From Eucommia ulmoides (Eukaryota; Streptophyta; Magnoliopsida; Garryales; Eucommiaceae): a stretch of 64,000 nt of DNA. The stretch spans positions 14,467,905 to 14,531,904 of the forward strand of contig CM028335.1 of assembly GCA_016647705.1 (NCBI GenBank). Reading direction: 5' to 3'. The stretch's first letter is position 1; each line of letters begins with the position of its first letter. The notes beneath the pieces are model-generated. The model had not been told where the DNA came from, ran no database searches, and worked only from the letters and a program-made list of their open reading frames with translations. Below, piece by piece: positions 24,246 through 36,915 of this stretch. A program made the translations under genes and the position numbers.

Positions 24246-25905
24246 GTTCTTGAGAGAAAGTTCAACACTTATTTGTTCACAAATCCTTTGATTTTGAGTG
24301 CTAATATCAAGGTATCGTGATTATTGTATCTTTATAATTAAATGCATAAGCAACCATAAACCCCTAAGAAAAAATTGCTTTAAAGAAATATAGTTAAATG
24401 ATAGCATCTATCAAACCAAAATTATGGTACTGTTATCGTTAAAATACTACAAGTATGATATTATTTATTTACTAGTTTCATGTATTACAATTTTAAATTA
24501 AAGAATTTAAATTTGTAATGTTTGTTGTGAGGTTGAAAATTGTTCGAGGATACTTTTCATCGTGTATTTCATATTCTAAAATATTTATTATCGCATGTGT
24601 TATTTTTTTGAGAATATTTGTGGACTGTTTAATTCAGTGAGATATGCATTTGTAAGTTATATTGTACAATATTTTTTTACGGAGATGTGTATTTATATTA
24701 CTTGTAGTATTACTCATTGTATATATAAGCTTGCGAAATAAATTAAAAATTATAATTGCTATTAATATTAATTTTAATATTTTATTATATTAATTAAAAT
24801 TGTATTTTGAACACTAATTACAACAATAAAGTGACTTGTATAAAATATGATATGAATCACAACTTTATACACTATTGTAATATACAATACATAAATTTAA
24901 ATACATACAAGAGTTGCCTATTGTAAGAAACACAAAAAGTATCACTACAATCTTTTCTCATTTTCCTGCTCATTTTTAAAGTCTTAACCATAAGATGTCT
25001 AGCAGACTTTCATGAGTTTTGGTGCCTAAAATATAATTATTATTGAAATATTATTGTTGATGCTTAAAATTGAACATTAGTAAGATAAGTGATGAGGTAA
25101 AATAGATATGGTGAAAAAACTAAATAGAAGAGTTGTTGGTCAGAGTCGTGACCAGTTGACCTACGCTAAGGCTCGGTGAGGGGGCCCTCCATAAACCGGA
25201 TCGCAACAAAAATTTGTAGGGTCATGACTAAAAATATTCAATAATGCACAATTGGGGAAAGTACATGCACATGGTATTTATAGGGGTGTCATCCAAATTA
25301 GTACTAGGTCAGAAACCTTTAAGTAGACGATTTAGGGCGTAATCAAATAAATAATCAATGGAGAGACGAGTACAAAGCTAAATGATTGGGTCTTCTGTAG
25401 GGCCTAAGGGCCTTCACGGCAACCTAAGACTCCATTGCCAACGGTGTTCAACGGAGCTCCATGAAAATCATAGAAGAAAAATACAAATAGTTTGTGATGT
25501 TGTAAAAAATTCTCTGTCACGTGTCAAACTTCGTACGTACCAAAACATCTTTCGTCTTCCTTCTTTACCTGCAAAATCGTGAATTCTAATGGGGGACACC
25601 AGTGTGGTGTCAGCCAAAGAACTTCCGGCGTGAGAATAAGTTAATCTGGATATAGTGAGAATGAATTACACACTTCATTCAAAGTCAGTATTACCAGTTA
25701 CCTTCTACCCTTTTTATAGAGTGATGAGCTTGTTACCGTATAAATGGAGAGATCATTCAGTTGCTCGTATCTCCATCCGTTACGTATAATAGACACTATC
25801 CCTGTAGTTACAGGAGAATCTTTGTAACGGTCCCCATTACTCACAGGCCGTTACAATTAATTCAAACTCATTCTAACGTACACAAGTAAAACCGAAACTC
25901 TGAGA
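24246..25905. other. Intergenic stretch without a recognised gene
   Basis: 24246-25100 is plain AT-rich DNA. 25130-25860 is more balanced in composition with short direct phrases, like a decayed LTR or promoter region, and holds one 66-residue ORF without a family. I cannot assign it. Confidence 0.4.
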
Positions 25906-26080
25906 TGACTAGTTTTCTCTTTGGCTTTTGACACCTTGGGCTTACACATACCCAAATATGGGCCTTATCAAGTGGTTGCTCATGTGCTCATCAAGATCAC
26001 CAAATCAGTGTTTGAACATGGGCTAATGCTCTCCTAGCCCACTTAATAGGCAGGTTTACCTTACTCCAATTTGGAACCCA
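25906..26080 (+). repeat. 175-bp direct repeat, left copy
   Basis: Begins TGACTAGTTTTCTCTTTGGC and ends TTGGAACCCA. It matches 32586-32760 at the same length with few differences. The TG...CA ends recall a short LTR, but no primer-binding site, purine tract or matching target duplication is seen next to it. It brackets the transposon-like pseudogene. Confidence 0.7.
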
Positions 26081-27770
26081 TATACCGATTTTCTTCGCAT
26101 TTTGGGTTGTTATTTATTGTTTTACAAAATATCATCAAATCAATCAATTAACTATATCGAAACAGGCTCTTCGTCAAATCCTGCAATGGAATAGACGGCG
26201 ACTGCCCAAGCTCCTTCGCATTCTAACCCCAATATAGATCTAGGGGCAAGTAAATTCCTAATAGAATGGCTTTCAGGGTTTAGGGAACAATATAATATTC
26301 CTTCATCTGTATCGATTAGGGTTCCATCTGAGGATGAACGTCCTCAAGATTCCAGAGAAAATGAAGTTTGCCTTCATCTCTGGATGTTTGAGTATGGACT
26401 CACTTTTTCTTTTTCCTCACTCATTCGCAATCACAATCTTTTTCGTCAAATGGAAATTACTCCAACTTAACTAACTTTAAACAATTTTCACCAAATTATG
26501 GAAGCCATAGTTCTTACTAGACTGAATAATGTTACACTTTCTGTTGATACAATTAGAAACATAAGCCAGTTTAAATACCTCGCCAAAATTGATAGATATT
26601 ACCTTTCGATTCCCAAAGAATTTTCGTTTCTTATGGACCTTCCAGCTAAGGTCAGAGACTGACAGCCATGGTTCCTCTTTTTTTCTAGAGATTGAGAATT
26701 CTCTCCTGAAGAAATAGGACAGTGCTCAATGGTACCAAAACGCTTCAGCTCCCTAAGTAATTATATACCCAACAGTCTATTTCTTATATGAAATTCTGCT
26801 GAAGTAATTTTTTATCATATTACTTGATTTATCAAATGCAGGTGATAGCGCTTGTCGGAAACTCGGTCTCACTCCAAAAATTAGAGAAGATTTAGATAAG
26901 CTTCTGATTCCCAAAGAAGGACTTTACAGAGAATTAGCATATTGGCAATTCGTCTGACCTACAATGAATCCATCTCGTCTTCAGGAATTAGTTGAACTTC
27001 ATATCAATACCCAGAAAAAGAAAAGACTGGCAAAGAGACTTGCCAAAAAGACTGATCAATCATCATCCCAACCTCCTTGCAACGTTGCTAGCAACTTGAC
27101 CATCCGTCAAGCCATTTATCATGATGAAAGTATCAGATGATGACTGCCAACCTCTCATCACTCGCAGCAGATGTGTTATTTTTGTTACAGTTCCATCCTT
27201 GGTTCCACCCAATGAGCAAGCTCGAAATGAACCAACTTCTGCTTCCAAGTCAGTTTCTCTCTCAAGATCTGTCGATGCCCCTGTAGCAGAACCTCCTATT
27301 ATCGATCCTCCTATTGCCAATCCTCCTGTTGTCAGTCATCAATCCTCCCCAATTCCTGCTTCTAGCCAGATAATTTCTAGTGGTCGAGGGATGACCAAGC
27401 ATCAAATGTGTCAACTGATTGATGAAGTTGGCCCTTTTGTTCCGGGTCTTTATGCTATTTTTGACGATGTCATTAGATTTCTATATGAACAATCATGGGA
27501 CAAAGGCAAGAAAAGAACTGAGGGTAAAAATAAGCCCGAAATCTTCCGAATGGTGATCTGCGCCCTTCTCCAGGTACTTATATTATTTTAATCTACCTTT
27601 TAATTTTAAACAAATTGCTTGACTGATCTCATATGATAATAATTTGACCATATCAGTGTATGCATATGTCCTTTGCTCTGGTCAATTGTGCTAAGGACGA
27701 GAACGAACTGGATACCCAACTGATGCATTAAATAACTGAACTCAGCAAAGTTGAGGCAAAGGTATAAGAC

Positions 27771-28433
27771 TTGGAAAATGAGAAACTAAAGCTTGCTACG
27801 GATCTTGCATTGTCCAGGCCTTCCCAGGAACAGTTTAGGGCTGAATTGCAGTTTGCCAACGAACAAAGGGATGCTTTCCAGAAGAGTAATGCATTTTTCT
27901 ATTCTGAGAACAGCCAGCTGAGAACGGCGATCACTTCAATCAGAGAAGAATACTCATCTCTCATAGAAGAATCCAGCAACTTTTCAAAGGATCTTACCTC
28001 AGCCTATCTGGTAATTGACCAAAAGGATGCCGAGATCAAGGTAAAAGACGCTGCCCTCTATAAATGTCATGACAAGTTCCAAGAAGAAGAGATCGCTCTT
28101 CAAAGGCTTCGGTTCGAAAAGGAACAGATATTTTCTGAACTGTCGGCCATGAAGGAGAAAGCTAGCAAAGAGATTGATAACCTCAGGTCTTCTTTTAGGA
28201 AAGAATCGAAAAGACTTCAGAAGGTTGGTTTTGCCTTTTGCCAAAAGCTAGTATCGAAGGAGTTTCCTGAGGCCGATCTGTCCTTCTTGGAACTTGATGA
28301 AGAAGCAGAGGAAGAGGAGACCGAAAAGAATGAAGGTGCAGTAACCGAAGAAAATCAAGGTTTACCCAGTTTGGCAACTGAGGTGCCAGCAGATAGCTCA
28401 GCACAAATTATTGAGGCTGATATCAACAACTGA
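27771..28433 (+). pseudogene. Coiled-coil segment of the transposon-like gene
   Basis: The longest open piece of that gene: 220 residues, nearly all heptad-like and charged (for example KDAEIKVKDAALYKCHDKF and EKASKEIDNLRSSFRKE). It closes with an acidic Glu-rich stretch and a stop. It starts at an internal Met, since the previous reading frame runs out just upstream. No catalytic motif is present. It may still be open by chance or by recent decay. Confidence 0.5.
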
Positions 28434-29040
28434 TGAGCTTCCGTCAACTCAACTAATTGCTGCTGATCTACGTACTCCTTTTAGTTTCACATATTTTTAT
28501 ATTTACTCTTTGTTGTCGTGTAATTAACTTCATTAATGACCATATCCTTAACCATCATGATCTATAACTGAACAGTCACCGCCGTTATGGTTTTCAAGAC
28601 TTTTTGTGATGATTATATTATGTTTTTATCAGCGCATGTCACTTCCTCATTTAATGTGTGCCTTTTCGACGCTTCAACTATCTTCCCCATTCTCCTTGCT
28701 CAACTATTTAAAGGCACCACTAGTTCTTCATATCTCAAGAAACCCTTTCTTGTGCCAATATCCATACTTTCAAACATCCCTCTGACAGTCATGGGCTCCA
28801 CCATATGGATTAATAGCCCATTTGCCTATTCAAGAATCCAAGTTGAGAGACACAATGAGATCGAACTAGGGGAGCATTTCCGTTCTTTGATACAGACAGC
28901 CATAAACGCCAGGGATGAGTATCCACACCTTCGTGCCATGGAAGAAGCTTCTGCCATCTTCGCTACCATGGAATCAGCTCATTTCCAAGCCGTCTCTCGC
29001 AATCTTGAAGCGAAAGATGAACTGAGAAGGGCAAAAAGGA

Positions 29041-31598
29041 TGTCACACCCCACCCCGGACACCCTTCACTGTGGGAATGGCATGATGTCGACATAATATC
29101 ACCTGAACGCCAAACCAACTCATAGAACGACAATATACATATAATAATATACAATCATCTATATATGCATATACAAATTTTCTACTATGACGACACACTC
29201 TCCCCCAAAAATAATAACAACAAAATAAATACCATGAACCTCTTACAGATTCACCCCAGATAGCTCATCTCAAAACTTACACCCGACCCCATCGTAGAAC
29301 TCTATCTAGCGCCAGTAGGGGACCGACTCCTATCTGTTTCACCTGCGAGTGTACTACCTTCTTAGTAAAAATATTTTATAATAATAATTCATTCTAAGTA
29401 ATACCACATTTAAATGAATCAAGCATAAGTATACAAACATCACATATCTAATAAAAATCTCCATAATATAAGCAGTGGAAATAAATCAATATATATTATA
29501 AAAGTTCCATTCAAACCTATCCAGTATAAAATAATACCAATCACCATATATAAGTAAATTACTAAATATAAGTAAAACACCACATCTCAAAACACCACAC
29601 CATCACACCACTCACTGGCCAGCCATAGTGATCGTTTAACTTCACGATCGGGAATTGCAACGGTACCGTACCATAGGATATGCATTCCTAGCGGACCTAA
29701 CTGCGCAGATAATCACCTACCAGACGTCTCCGGAGGACATAATATAAATCACCACATAATATCTATCACCGCCTACCGGACCACCCTCCGGACAGGACAT
29801 AATATGAAACACCACCTGCCGGACCACCCTCTGGACAGAACATAAACTATGGCATAGTCAACTCAATAATATCATCATCAAATCACAAATCAATATCCAT
29901 CTGCCGGACCACCATTCGGACAGACCATAATACAAATCACCACCTGATCAATATCGTCAAAATCACCAACTTTTAAATCCGAAAATCATATTTTTCACCT
30001 TTATTTGAAAGCTGTCTAATTTCAACGAAACCATTTTTCCCTTTTTTTTATTAATTTCGAAAACCAAATATTATCCACTCTCTTTTAAAACCACCAAAAC
30101 CAACGAAAATCATTTTTTGACTTTCTTTAAAAATCCACGTAATTTAATGAAAATCCATTTTCCCCAACTCACCCAAATCTTAACAATTTATTTAAATCTT
30201 TCTTTTTAAAAACTAACGCAATTCCCCGAAAATTCATTTTACCAACTCACTCCAAAAACCTGTTTGATCCATATTATGTATAATATCATACAGTAGAAGT
30301 AAACACAGATTTCATCATATGTATATATAAAAATAGTTTGGCAAGAAGACAGTACACTCACCTGGTAATCCGCTCCGAAAACTTTTACCGACTATTCTCT
30401 ATTGATATTCTGGTACTTGCGAACCTAATAGTGACAGGTCTAAATTAATATTTTCTGTACCAATAACGAAATTATGCGATCCATGCCCTAAATTCCGTAA
30501 TTTATTATTTCCCGCCTTTTATTATGAAATAGTACTATTTATTCATGTTAACGGTTTCAATATTTATTATCGTCATTTCGTCATTTTTTATGCTAATAAT
30601 TAAATTTAACATGTATACCACATAGGCATACACGTTACATAAATCCCGCATCGTCCAAATTATATCATGTAATTCAACAAGTAAAATTCCCACAATTTAC
30701 TTATCACCAATTTATCTCATATAATTTAGCAGGTCACAAATCACAACGATATACCAAATAATTTTAGGATTACCCACGAGACAATTAAATACATATATTA
30801 GTAGAGTTTGGAATTCTACCTCTTCCGAATTTTCCGTCGGCCGCGAGATTCTTTATTTTACTTTTCTTTTTATGCTTCTTCTTCCTGTTCCTGTTTGTGT
30901 TTTCCGTTTGCATTCAGTCCACCGAAGCCACCACCCCGCCACTGCACCTCTTCAGCGATCAGTGCACGAACACACACAACACACCACCGTTGGACCAAGC
31001 TCACACCACTGCCACCACCGCAAGCTAACGACGCCCACACACCCACGCCCACACACATACTTGCGACTATCTCTTTCTCTCCCTAGTTCTCACTCACCAC
31101 CGGCCACCGATCAATACCCACTGGCTAAACAACATACACCCACACCGCAACAAACACAATACACACAGTCACACACAACACACATATTGTTCTCTCTCTC
31201 TAACTTACCAACCGACAACCTCACCCACAAACAATACACACACACGCGCTGTCGGACACACACAAACACAGACACACACACACACTTACCAAACGATGGC
31301 CAAATCAACACGCACACACACCGTCGGAACACTCACACCACCGTCACTACCGTCGACGATACCCACACACCACCGGACCGACAACACACACACATACACA
31401 ACTGAATTGAAAAACAGAGCACACACAAATCACACAGCCACTTGTCGAAATAGACCAAAAAACACACAAATACCCGACGCAAATCACACAAACTCACCGC
31501 CGACGAACCATGACGACGAACCCATGCTGACTGCCTTCTCTCTCTTTCTTTCTCTCTCTTCGATTTTTTGGATTCTTCTTCTTTTTTCCTCTTGCGTG

Positions 31599-31679
<81 letters not shown>

Positions 31680-31958
31680 ATATCTTTTGTTTTAATTACA
31701 CTTTTCTCCCCTCTAATTTCTTTAAGTTTCTTTCTTAATTCAAATCCAACATTTAAGATTTTATTAAATTATAATTTCACCCCTAATTAAGAATCTAAAT
31801 CATATTAGTCCAATTCAAGATTTTAATAAATAGAAAATTACTAATTGACCCCCAAAATCTTAAATCAAATAATAAATAACATCATCCACTTCATTATTTT
31901 CGAAATATTCTGAAATACGACTTAAATTATGCATTGAATAAAAAATCAGGGTCTTACA
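29041..31958 (-). mobile_element. Solo LTR inside the transposon-like gene
   Basis: Starts TGTCACACCCCACCCCGG and ends GGGTCTTACA on the plus strand, the same ends as the 11176 solo LTR, with 2918 bases. The target copy AAGGA lies at 29036-29040 and 31959-31963. Removing the LTR and one AAGGA restores an uninterrupted reading frame across the junction (…ELRRAK then KDLVANFNYQK…), so insertion hit coding sequence of the gene at 26187-32230. It carries the CCGGACCACCCTCCGG-type minisatellite (about 29715-29945), (CA)n tracts and a (TA)n run at 31609-31670. Confidence 0.92.
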
Positions 31959-32585
31959 AAGGATCTGGTCGCTAACTTCAACTACCAAAAGCTTTATACT
32001 AATGCCATGAAAGTGAAGAGGGATACACTCCTAGAGAAGAACGAGGAGAAAATGGCAAAAATTCATGAACTGATCCGAAAACTCAACCAATATGAGGATC
32101 ATGAATTTTTCCTTTCCAACCCGACTCGGAGGATCTTGGCTCTCCCGCTTCTCCAGAGTCGGATTGAAGCGCCTCCCCCTCAGCCCCGGATGAAGAAGAA
32201 GAAAAAGAAAAAAAAGCTTCTTGTTGTTGTGTTTTTTTTTTGGCAAGAACAAGTTGTGTCTGTTCTTTTTCTTTTTTTGAAAAACCCATGTATCATTTTT
32301 GCTTATAATATGAATGAGGTTTTTATATAATACCTTGTCTGCCCTCCTTCATAACAAAATTAGGGTACATAACTTAGTTACGAATAAATGAACACGCATA
32401 TGACAGGAGAAGAATAAAATCTGACATAATGAACCTCAAATTTTTTTTGGCAAGTTTAGTTACTTTCTGAGTTTTGAACTTAGTTACTTGTTGGGATGAA
32501 ATACCTATTTGTACTGAGGTGCTCAGCTCAATTCGGAGTGTGAAAACTCAATTACTCTCTGAGCCGATGTGCCCTAATTGAATGC

Positions 32586-32760
32586 TGACTAGTTTCCTCT
32601 TTGGCTTTTGACACCTTAGGTTTACACATACCCAAATATGGGCCTTATCAAGTGGTTGCCCATGTGCTCATCAAGATCACCCAATCAGTGTTTGAACATG
32701 GCCTTATGCTCCCCCAACCCACTTAATAGGCGGGTTTACCTGACTCCAATTTGGAACCCA
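32586..32760 (+). repeat. 175-bp direct repeat, right copy
   Basis: Matches 25906-26080 base for base over most of its length, with TGACTAG...GGAACCCA ends. Flanks differ from those of the left copy. After it, 32765-33160 has no gene that I recognise. Confidence 0.7.
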
Positions 32761-33164
32761 TGTAACGAATTCGACCTGTTTAGAATTTTATACCTAAGTC
32801 AGTTAGGGCGGGAGTTTCACACACATCAGTTTGTTATTGGAACAAATAAAAAACCAAAAAAAATCCTCCTATACAAACCAAAACTTTGAAAACCTAAAAA
32901 GATGCATGCCCAGTTAAAATGGGATATGACTGCATCATGATGCATAAGGACAAGATCTAATAGTTCGTAGTTGAATCATAAGCTCTTACTATAGAAATGG
33001 TTGCATGCGTAGCAACACCAACTATGAGAAATTCCCCAATCCACATGTGATGTGTGAACAATGAAAGTTAGGTAATACAATATGGTGAGCTACAACAAGG
33101 AAGAATAAAAATATATATTCTCTTTCATATTTAAATGAAAAAATTATCATGAATTCTTTTAGCA

Positions 33165-33352
33165 CTTATCAATAAGGTGTAACTCAAGTGGTAAGATACA
33201 CTTGAACCAAAATAGTTAAGGGATATCTGCAAGATCAAGGGTTCGAGTATGCGAAAAAACATTTGTTGAGAAAGGTATCCACGTACCCCGAATAAGATAG
33301 TCTTTCACCAAGTATGGGTAGAGAGACACTTGTGTGTATACCGGGAAAAAAA
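33165..33352 (+). mobile_element. tRNA-derived SINE-like element
   Basis: Contains an A-box-like GTAACTCAAGTGGTAAGA and, about 50 bases on, a B-box-like GGGTTCGAGTATG. This is the internal RNA polymerase III promoter arrangement of plant SINEs. The body ends in an A-rich then (GA)n tail. It cannot fold as a full tRNA. Exact ends and target copies were not resolved. Confidence 0.5.
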
Positions 33353-33459
33353 AGAGAGAGAGAGAGAGAGAGAGAATGGTTTTGGCACTTGGTGGACATT
33401 AGTTGAAAATTATGGTCGTAGATCAGGATGCTCTAAATCGCGAACTAGGAAAATGGCTT

Positions 33460-33700
33460 TCCGAATACTTGCCATTCCTTTTAAATAAGGGCAAGCATCC
33501 TCATAGATGCAAGAAGGACATTCTCTCTATAGAAACCCGTCGCAAGGGTGATGCTCTGAACTCTTCTGACCCCGAGTGAGCCCTTTCTTTTCGCGGACCA
33601 ATTTACGATGTCTCCGTCGCTGACGTTCGTCAAGCAGGCCACGTGGATTGGCCAGGGTAGGAAGACTCTTTTGAGGAGGAGTCCAAACATTAGTACAATG
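33460..33700. other. GC-rich island of unknown origin
   Basis: This block is clearly richer in G and C than its surroundings. On the plus strand it reads fragments such as DALNSSDPE and ALSFRGPIYDVSVADVRQ, interrupted by stops; the minus strand also has two overlapping ORFs. It may be a transferred organellar fragment or a coding relic. I cannot identify it. Confidence 0.3.
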
Positions 33701-33709
33701 CTTTACTAA

Positions 33710-34285
33710 AATTAGCATAATTCTACAAATTTTCACTTTACTCGTAAGTTTAAAGGGTCTTTCCATAAAATTATGAAAACATAAGACATTTAAGCCATAA
33801 ACACCTCAATATAGGGAGCACAATGTAATATTCCGAAAGAGAAATAATTACACCTCAACGGAGGCCAGAGGGTCAGGTTGGAATAAAGTGGACTCCTTTT
33901 GTTAAGAAGGGTTTTTGGTCCAATTTTCAAGAAAAGAAAAATTAATTACAGTAATAAATTATTGGCATAATTAATAATTAGTCGCAAATAACATATATAA
34001 TATGTTATCAGTCTCATTTAAATTATAAATTTTGGTTTAATCTTTTAAATTAATTTTTAATTATATATTAATACTTATGTTTGTATAATATTAATTACAT
34101 ATGTCTGTATAATATTAATTAAATTTATAAACTATATGTAATATAGTTGCATGTATAAGTTAGATAATTACATGTATAACTTAGATGCTCTATTAGACCT
34201 TAACGTGCCGATTGAAAACGCAAACTTTAATTGCGTATGAGATTTTAAGGGTAAAATAAGCACTTGCCAGGCCCTAAATTATTTT
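33710..34285. other. AT-rich upstream region of the RRM gene
   Basis: Probably includes the promoter of the gene to the right, but no TATA box or other site is distinct enough to call. Confidence 0.35.
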
Positions 34286-34872
34286 TTTAGAAGAGGAAAT
34301 GGCGAAGAGAAATGGAATAGAGATGCTGTGTTCCTTCGTCTGATTCATTGACAGAAGCTCGCAAAAGTAGCGATAATCGAACGAGAGAGAAGATTATCAT
34401 CGTTTCCAGGTAGCTCTACCGCCGGTTGAGTTCGTAAGTCTCTCCGTCTTTATGTTTTTCTTCTTGATTGCATTTTAGTCGTGGAGTAGGGTTTCTTTTT
34501 CGTTTTTTTGTTTATGATTGTCTATAAATCAGTTTATTAGGGTTTTTGTACAGGAAAAATGAGCACAGACGGGTCGAATTCTAGATAGTTGAGTTGAGTC
34601 GGTTCTTCGTATGAATTGTTTGATGAAATTCCTGAATTGGTACTGTATTGAGTAGGGAATCGGCCATTGATTTAGATTGAAGAAAAGTTTTGTGAGAGTT
34701 AAACAGGGATTAGATGCTTTTCGTTGGCTTTGATTGGGCAAATCCTTCAGTTTCTGCTTCTGTTTTGATATAATACAGCGTGTAGTCCTATTACTCGTGA
34801 CATTGCTGCAGTAGGTTTTGGTTTTGCTTGAACTGCTTCTTTGTGGCTGCTGAAGATTTCGTATACTAGCGA

Positions 34873-35139
34873 GTGTGCCTCAATGTAGGTAGCTGAGTTG
34901 AGGTGTTTATGACTTGTACACACGAGTTGTTTGATAAATTTCCTGAACCAGTTGAGTTGAGGTGTGCCTCAATGTAGCTAGCTGAGTTGAGGTGTTTCTG
35001 ACTTATGCACACGAGTTGTTTGATAAATTTCCTGAACCAGTTGAGTTGAGGTTTGCCTCAATGTAGGTAGCTGAATTGAGGTGGTTATGACTTATGCACA
35101 TGAGTTGTTTCATAAATTTCCAGAATCAGTTGTGTAATT
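34873..35139 (+). repeat. Three 89-bp tandem repeats in the first intron
   Basis: Units start with GTGTGCCTCAATG at 34873, 34962 and (as GTTTGCCTCAATG) 35051, an exact 89-base period twice. Each holds a GTTGAGTTGAGG phrase. No coding role. Confidence 0.85.
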
Positions 35140-36577
35140 GATAGTCAGACGATCAGTAATTTAGAATGACAACTTCTCTAATAATCTAAACGAAGATTTG
35201 ATGCTTTTTATTAGCTTTCATTTTGCTATTCTTGTGTATGGATTTGTTGTGAAGAAGTTTTTTGATCAATCATTCGTAATAGTTCTTCGGTAAACTTTAT
35301 AAACCTGAGACAATTCTTTACTTCGGGAAATTTTAATTTCTGTTTTGTTTTGGGGATCATGTTAGTCAATGTTAAGACTTAGGACATGCACAAATTTTGT
35401 GTTGATTTTTATGAAGATGTTCCCTTTCCAACTCCTCAGGTTATGTCCGCTGCTTCATATTTGTTGTCCATTTTAAGTAAATTAGTTTCTTTTCATCTAA
35501 ACTGATGCATTCTTTGTGTCTTTGCAACTGTCAAGTAGGAAGAGGGGACAAAATTAAATCACACGTGTTATTCCTTTAGGTTTCCAGGAGATTTGATGCT
35601 ATTGGCCTAATCCCAAAAGAAGCAACAGAAAGGTAAACTGTAGTTTTGGATTGAACTTTGCTTCAAGAGTAATGCTTGGGCAGTCGCACTAGTTATGTCA
35701 TTCAAGAAATTACGTGATAGTTGTCGTATTGGTATTGCCTGCATCAGTTTTCCATCTTATCTTAGATGCTGGTGAAACTGACGAATTTATGTCCAACCAA
35801 GTACGAGTTATTTTATGATTCTACCAAGGTGCCTGTTTAAGTTTGTGAAACCACTTCATTCTCATATAAATTTCTAATAGTTGGTGCATTACAACATCCT
35901 ATTAAATATGTATTTTTAGACTCAAACAAAGTTGAATTATACATACAATAAATTACAATCATTTTTAAAATTATCTTATAATTAAGTATTGAGATTGTGT
36001 TGGCGAAAATAAAGATTGTTTTATGAAAATTTCGGGGAAATATTCTTGCCAACCCCATTTACTTTTCAAAACTAACCCCGAACTCTCTCTTTCAAGTTTT
36101 CACCCATCTCTTCTGTGCTCTCTCTCCTTTTCTTTTACCCCATGAGCCTATCTCCAAGATACCCATCTTCTTTCCTAGCTCCCTATTGTGACTGTGAAGT
36201 ATAATGTACACAATGGACTCAATTTTTTTATTTTATTTTTTCTAAAAGGAAAAATAATTATAGTATCCTTGAAATTAGTCACTTATAATTTTTTTCCTCA
36301 TTTCTTATTATTTTTCAGTTCTTTAAATAAGTTTGTAGTCCTTCGGTGAATATCATGTAGATTGAATCCATCTAGTTAATATCAACTAATTGTTGTATTT
36401 GTTGTACTTGATATTATAATTCATAAGTTAAGGTCAACTAAAATATTGATAAGGACTAAAAAATAACTGCTAAGAACAAAAGAATAAATTACTCTAAAAG
36501 ATGGATAAAAAAAATGACAAAAACCAAAAATAGAAGAGTATCTAATAAGAACCCTAAACAAATGCCTTTTATAAATT

Positions 36578-36915
36578 ACTCCCTCCGTTCCACTATAATC
36601 CTACTTTCCTTTCATGGATGTTCCATAAAGTTTAAAATATGCAAATCCTACCAAAAATTTTGTGCGAAGTCAAAGAGGACGATAATAGTGGAAAGTAAAT
36701 TTTTAAGTGGCTTTAACCATGTGACATTTCGAGTGTTGCAAAAGGCATTTTTCTGGGTGAACCCTTGGCTAGCCGAAAGGCGGGGCGTAGCATAAATGTC
36801 CCTAGGCTATGTATGTGCTGAAATGCTCGTTGAATTTACGCCCCAGTCTTCTAGGCGGAGCCTTGGGCGTAAAAATTGGGTGAAGCCTAGGGCTTAGGGC
36901 ATGAGCCCATTGGGA
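36578..36915 (+). mobile_element. Truncated Stowaway-like end and following repeat fragment
   Basis: TACTCCCTCCGTTCCAC at 36578 is the well-known end of plant Stowaway/mariner-type elements, next to a TA. I find no inverse partner, so the element is cut. From about 36760 the sequence becomes rich in 'aggcg' and 'gcctaggg' phrases of the kind seen in dispersed plant repeats; it is not assigned. Confidence 0.5.

Larger units (their letters stand above)
26187..32230 (+). pseudogene. Decayed multi-exon gene resembling plant 'putative gypsy-type transposon' (Transposase_28-like) proteins
   Basis: From the ATG at 26187 the frame reads a globular N-terminal domain with 'FLIEWLSGFREQY', 'WMFEYGLTFSFSSLIRN' and 'PWFLFFSRDWEF' signatures. 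This is the layout I associate with the plant Transposase_28 family. The frame has at least four stops, each one transition away from Gln or Trp codons (TAG, TAA, TGA, TGA), as cytosine-methylation decay would give. An acceptor (AATGCAG) near 26842 starts a second exon. Further right come a proline-rich part, a 220-residue coiled coil (27771-28433), another helical part to 29040, and after the solo LTR a final charged segment with an acidic tail. Its original role is unknown; relatives are carried by transposable elements and may act like structural or DNA-binding proteins. Confidence 0.6.

Noticed and set aside
25906-32760. Direct repeats as true LTRs of a retrotransposon
   Set aside because: No primer-binding site follows the left copy, no purine tract precedes the right copy, and the flanking five bases differ (TGAGA against TGTAA).
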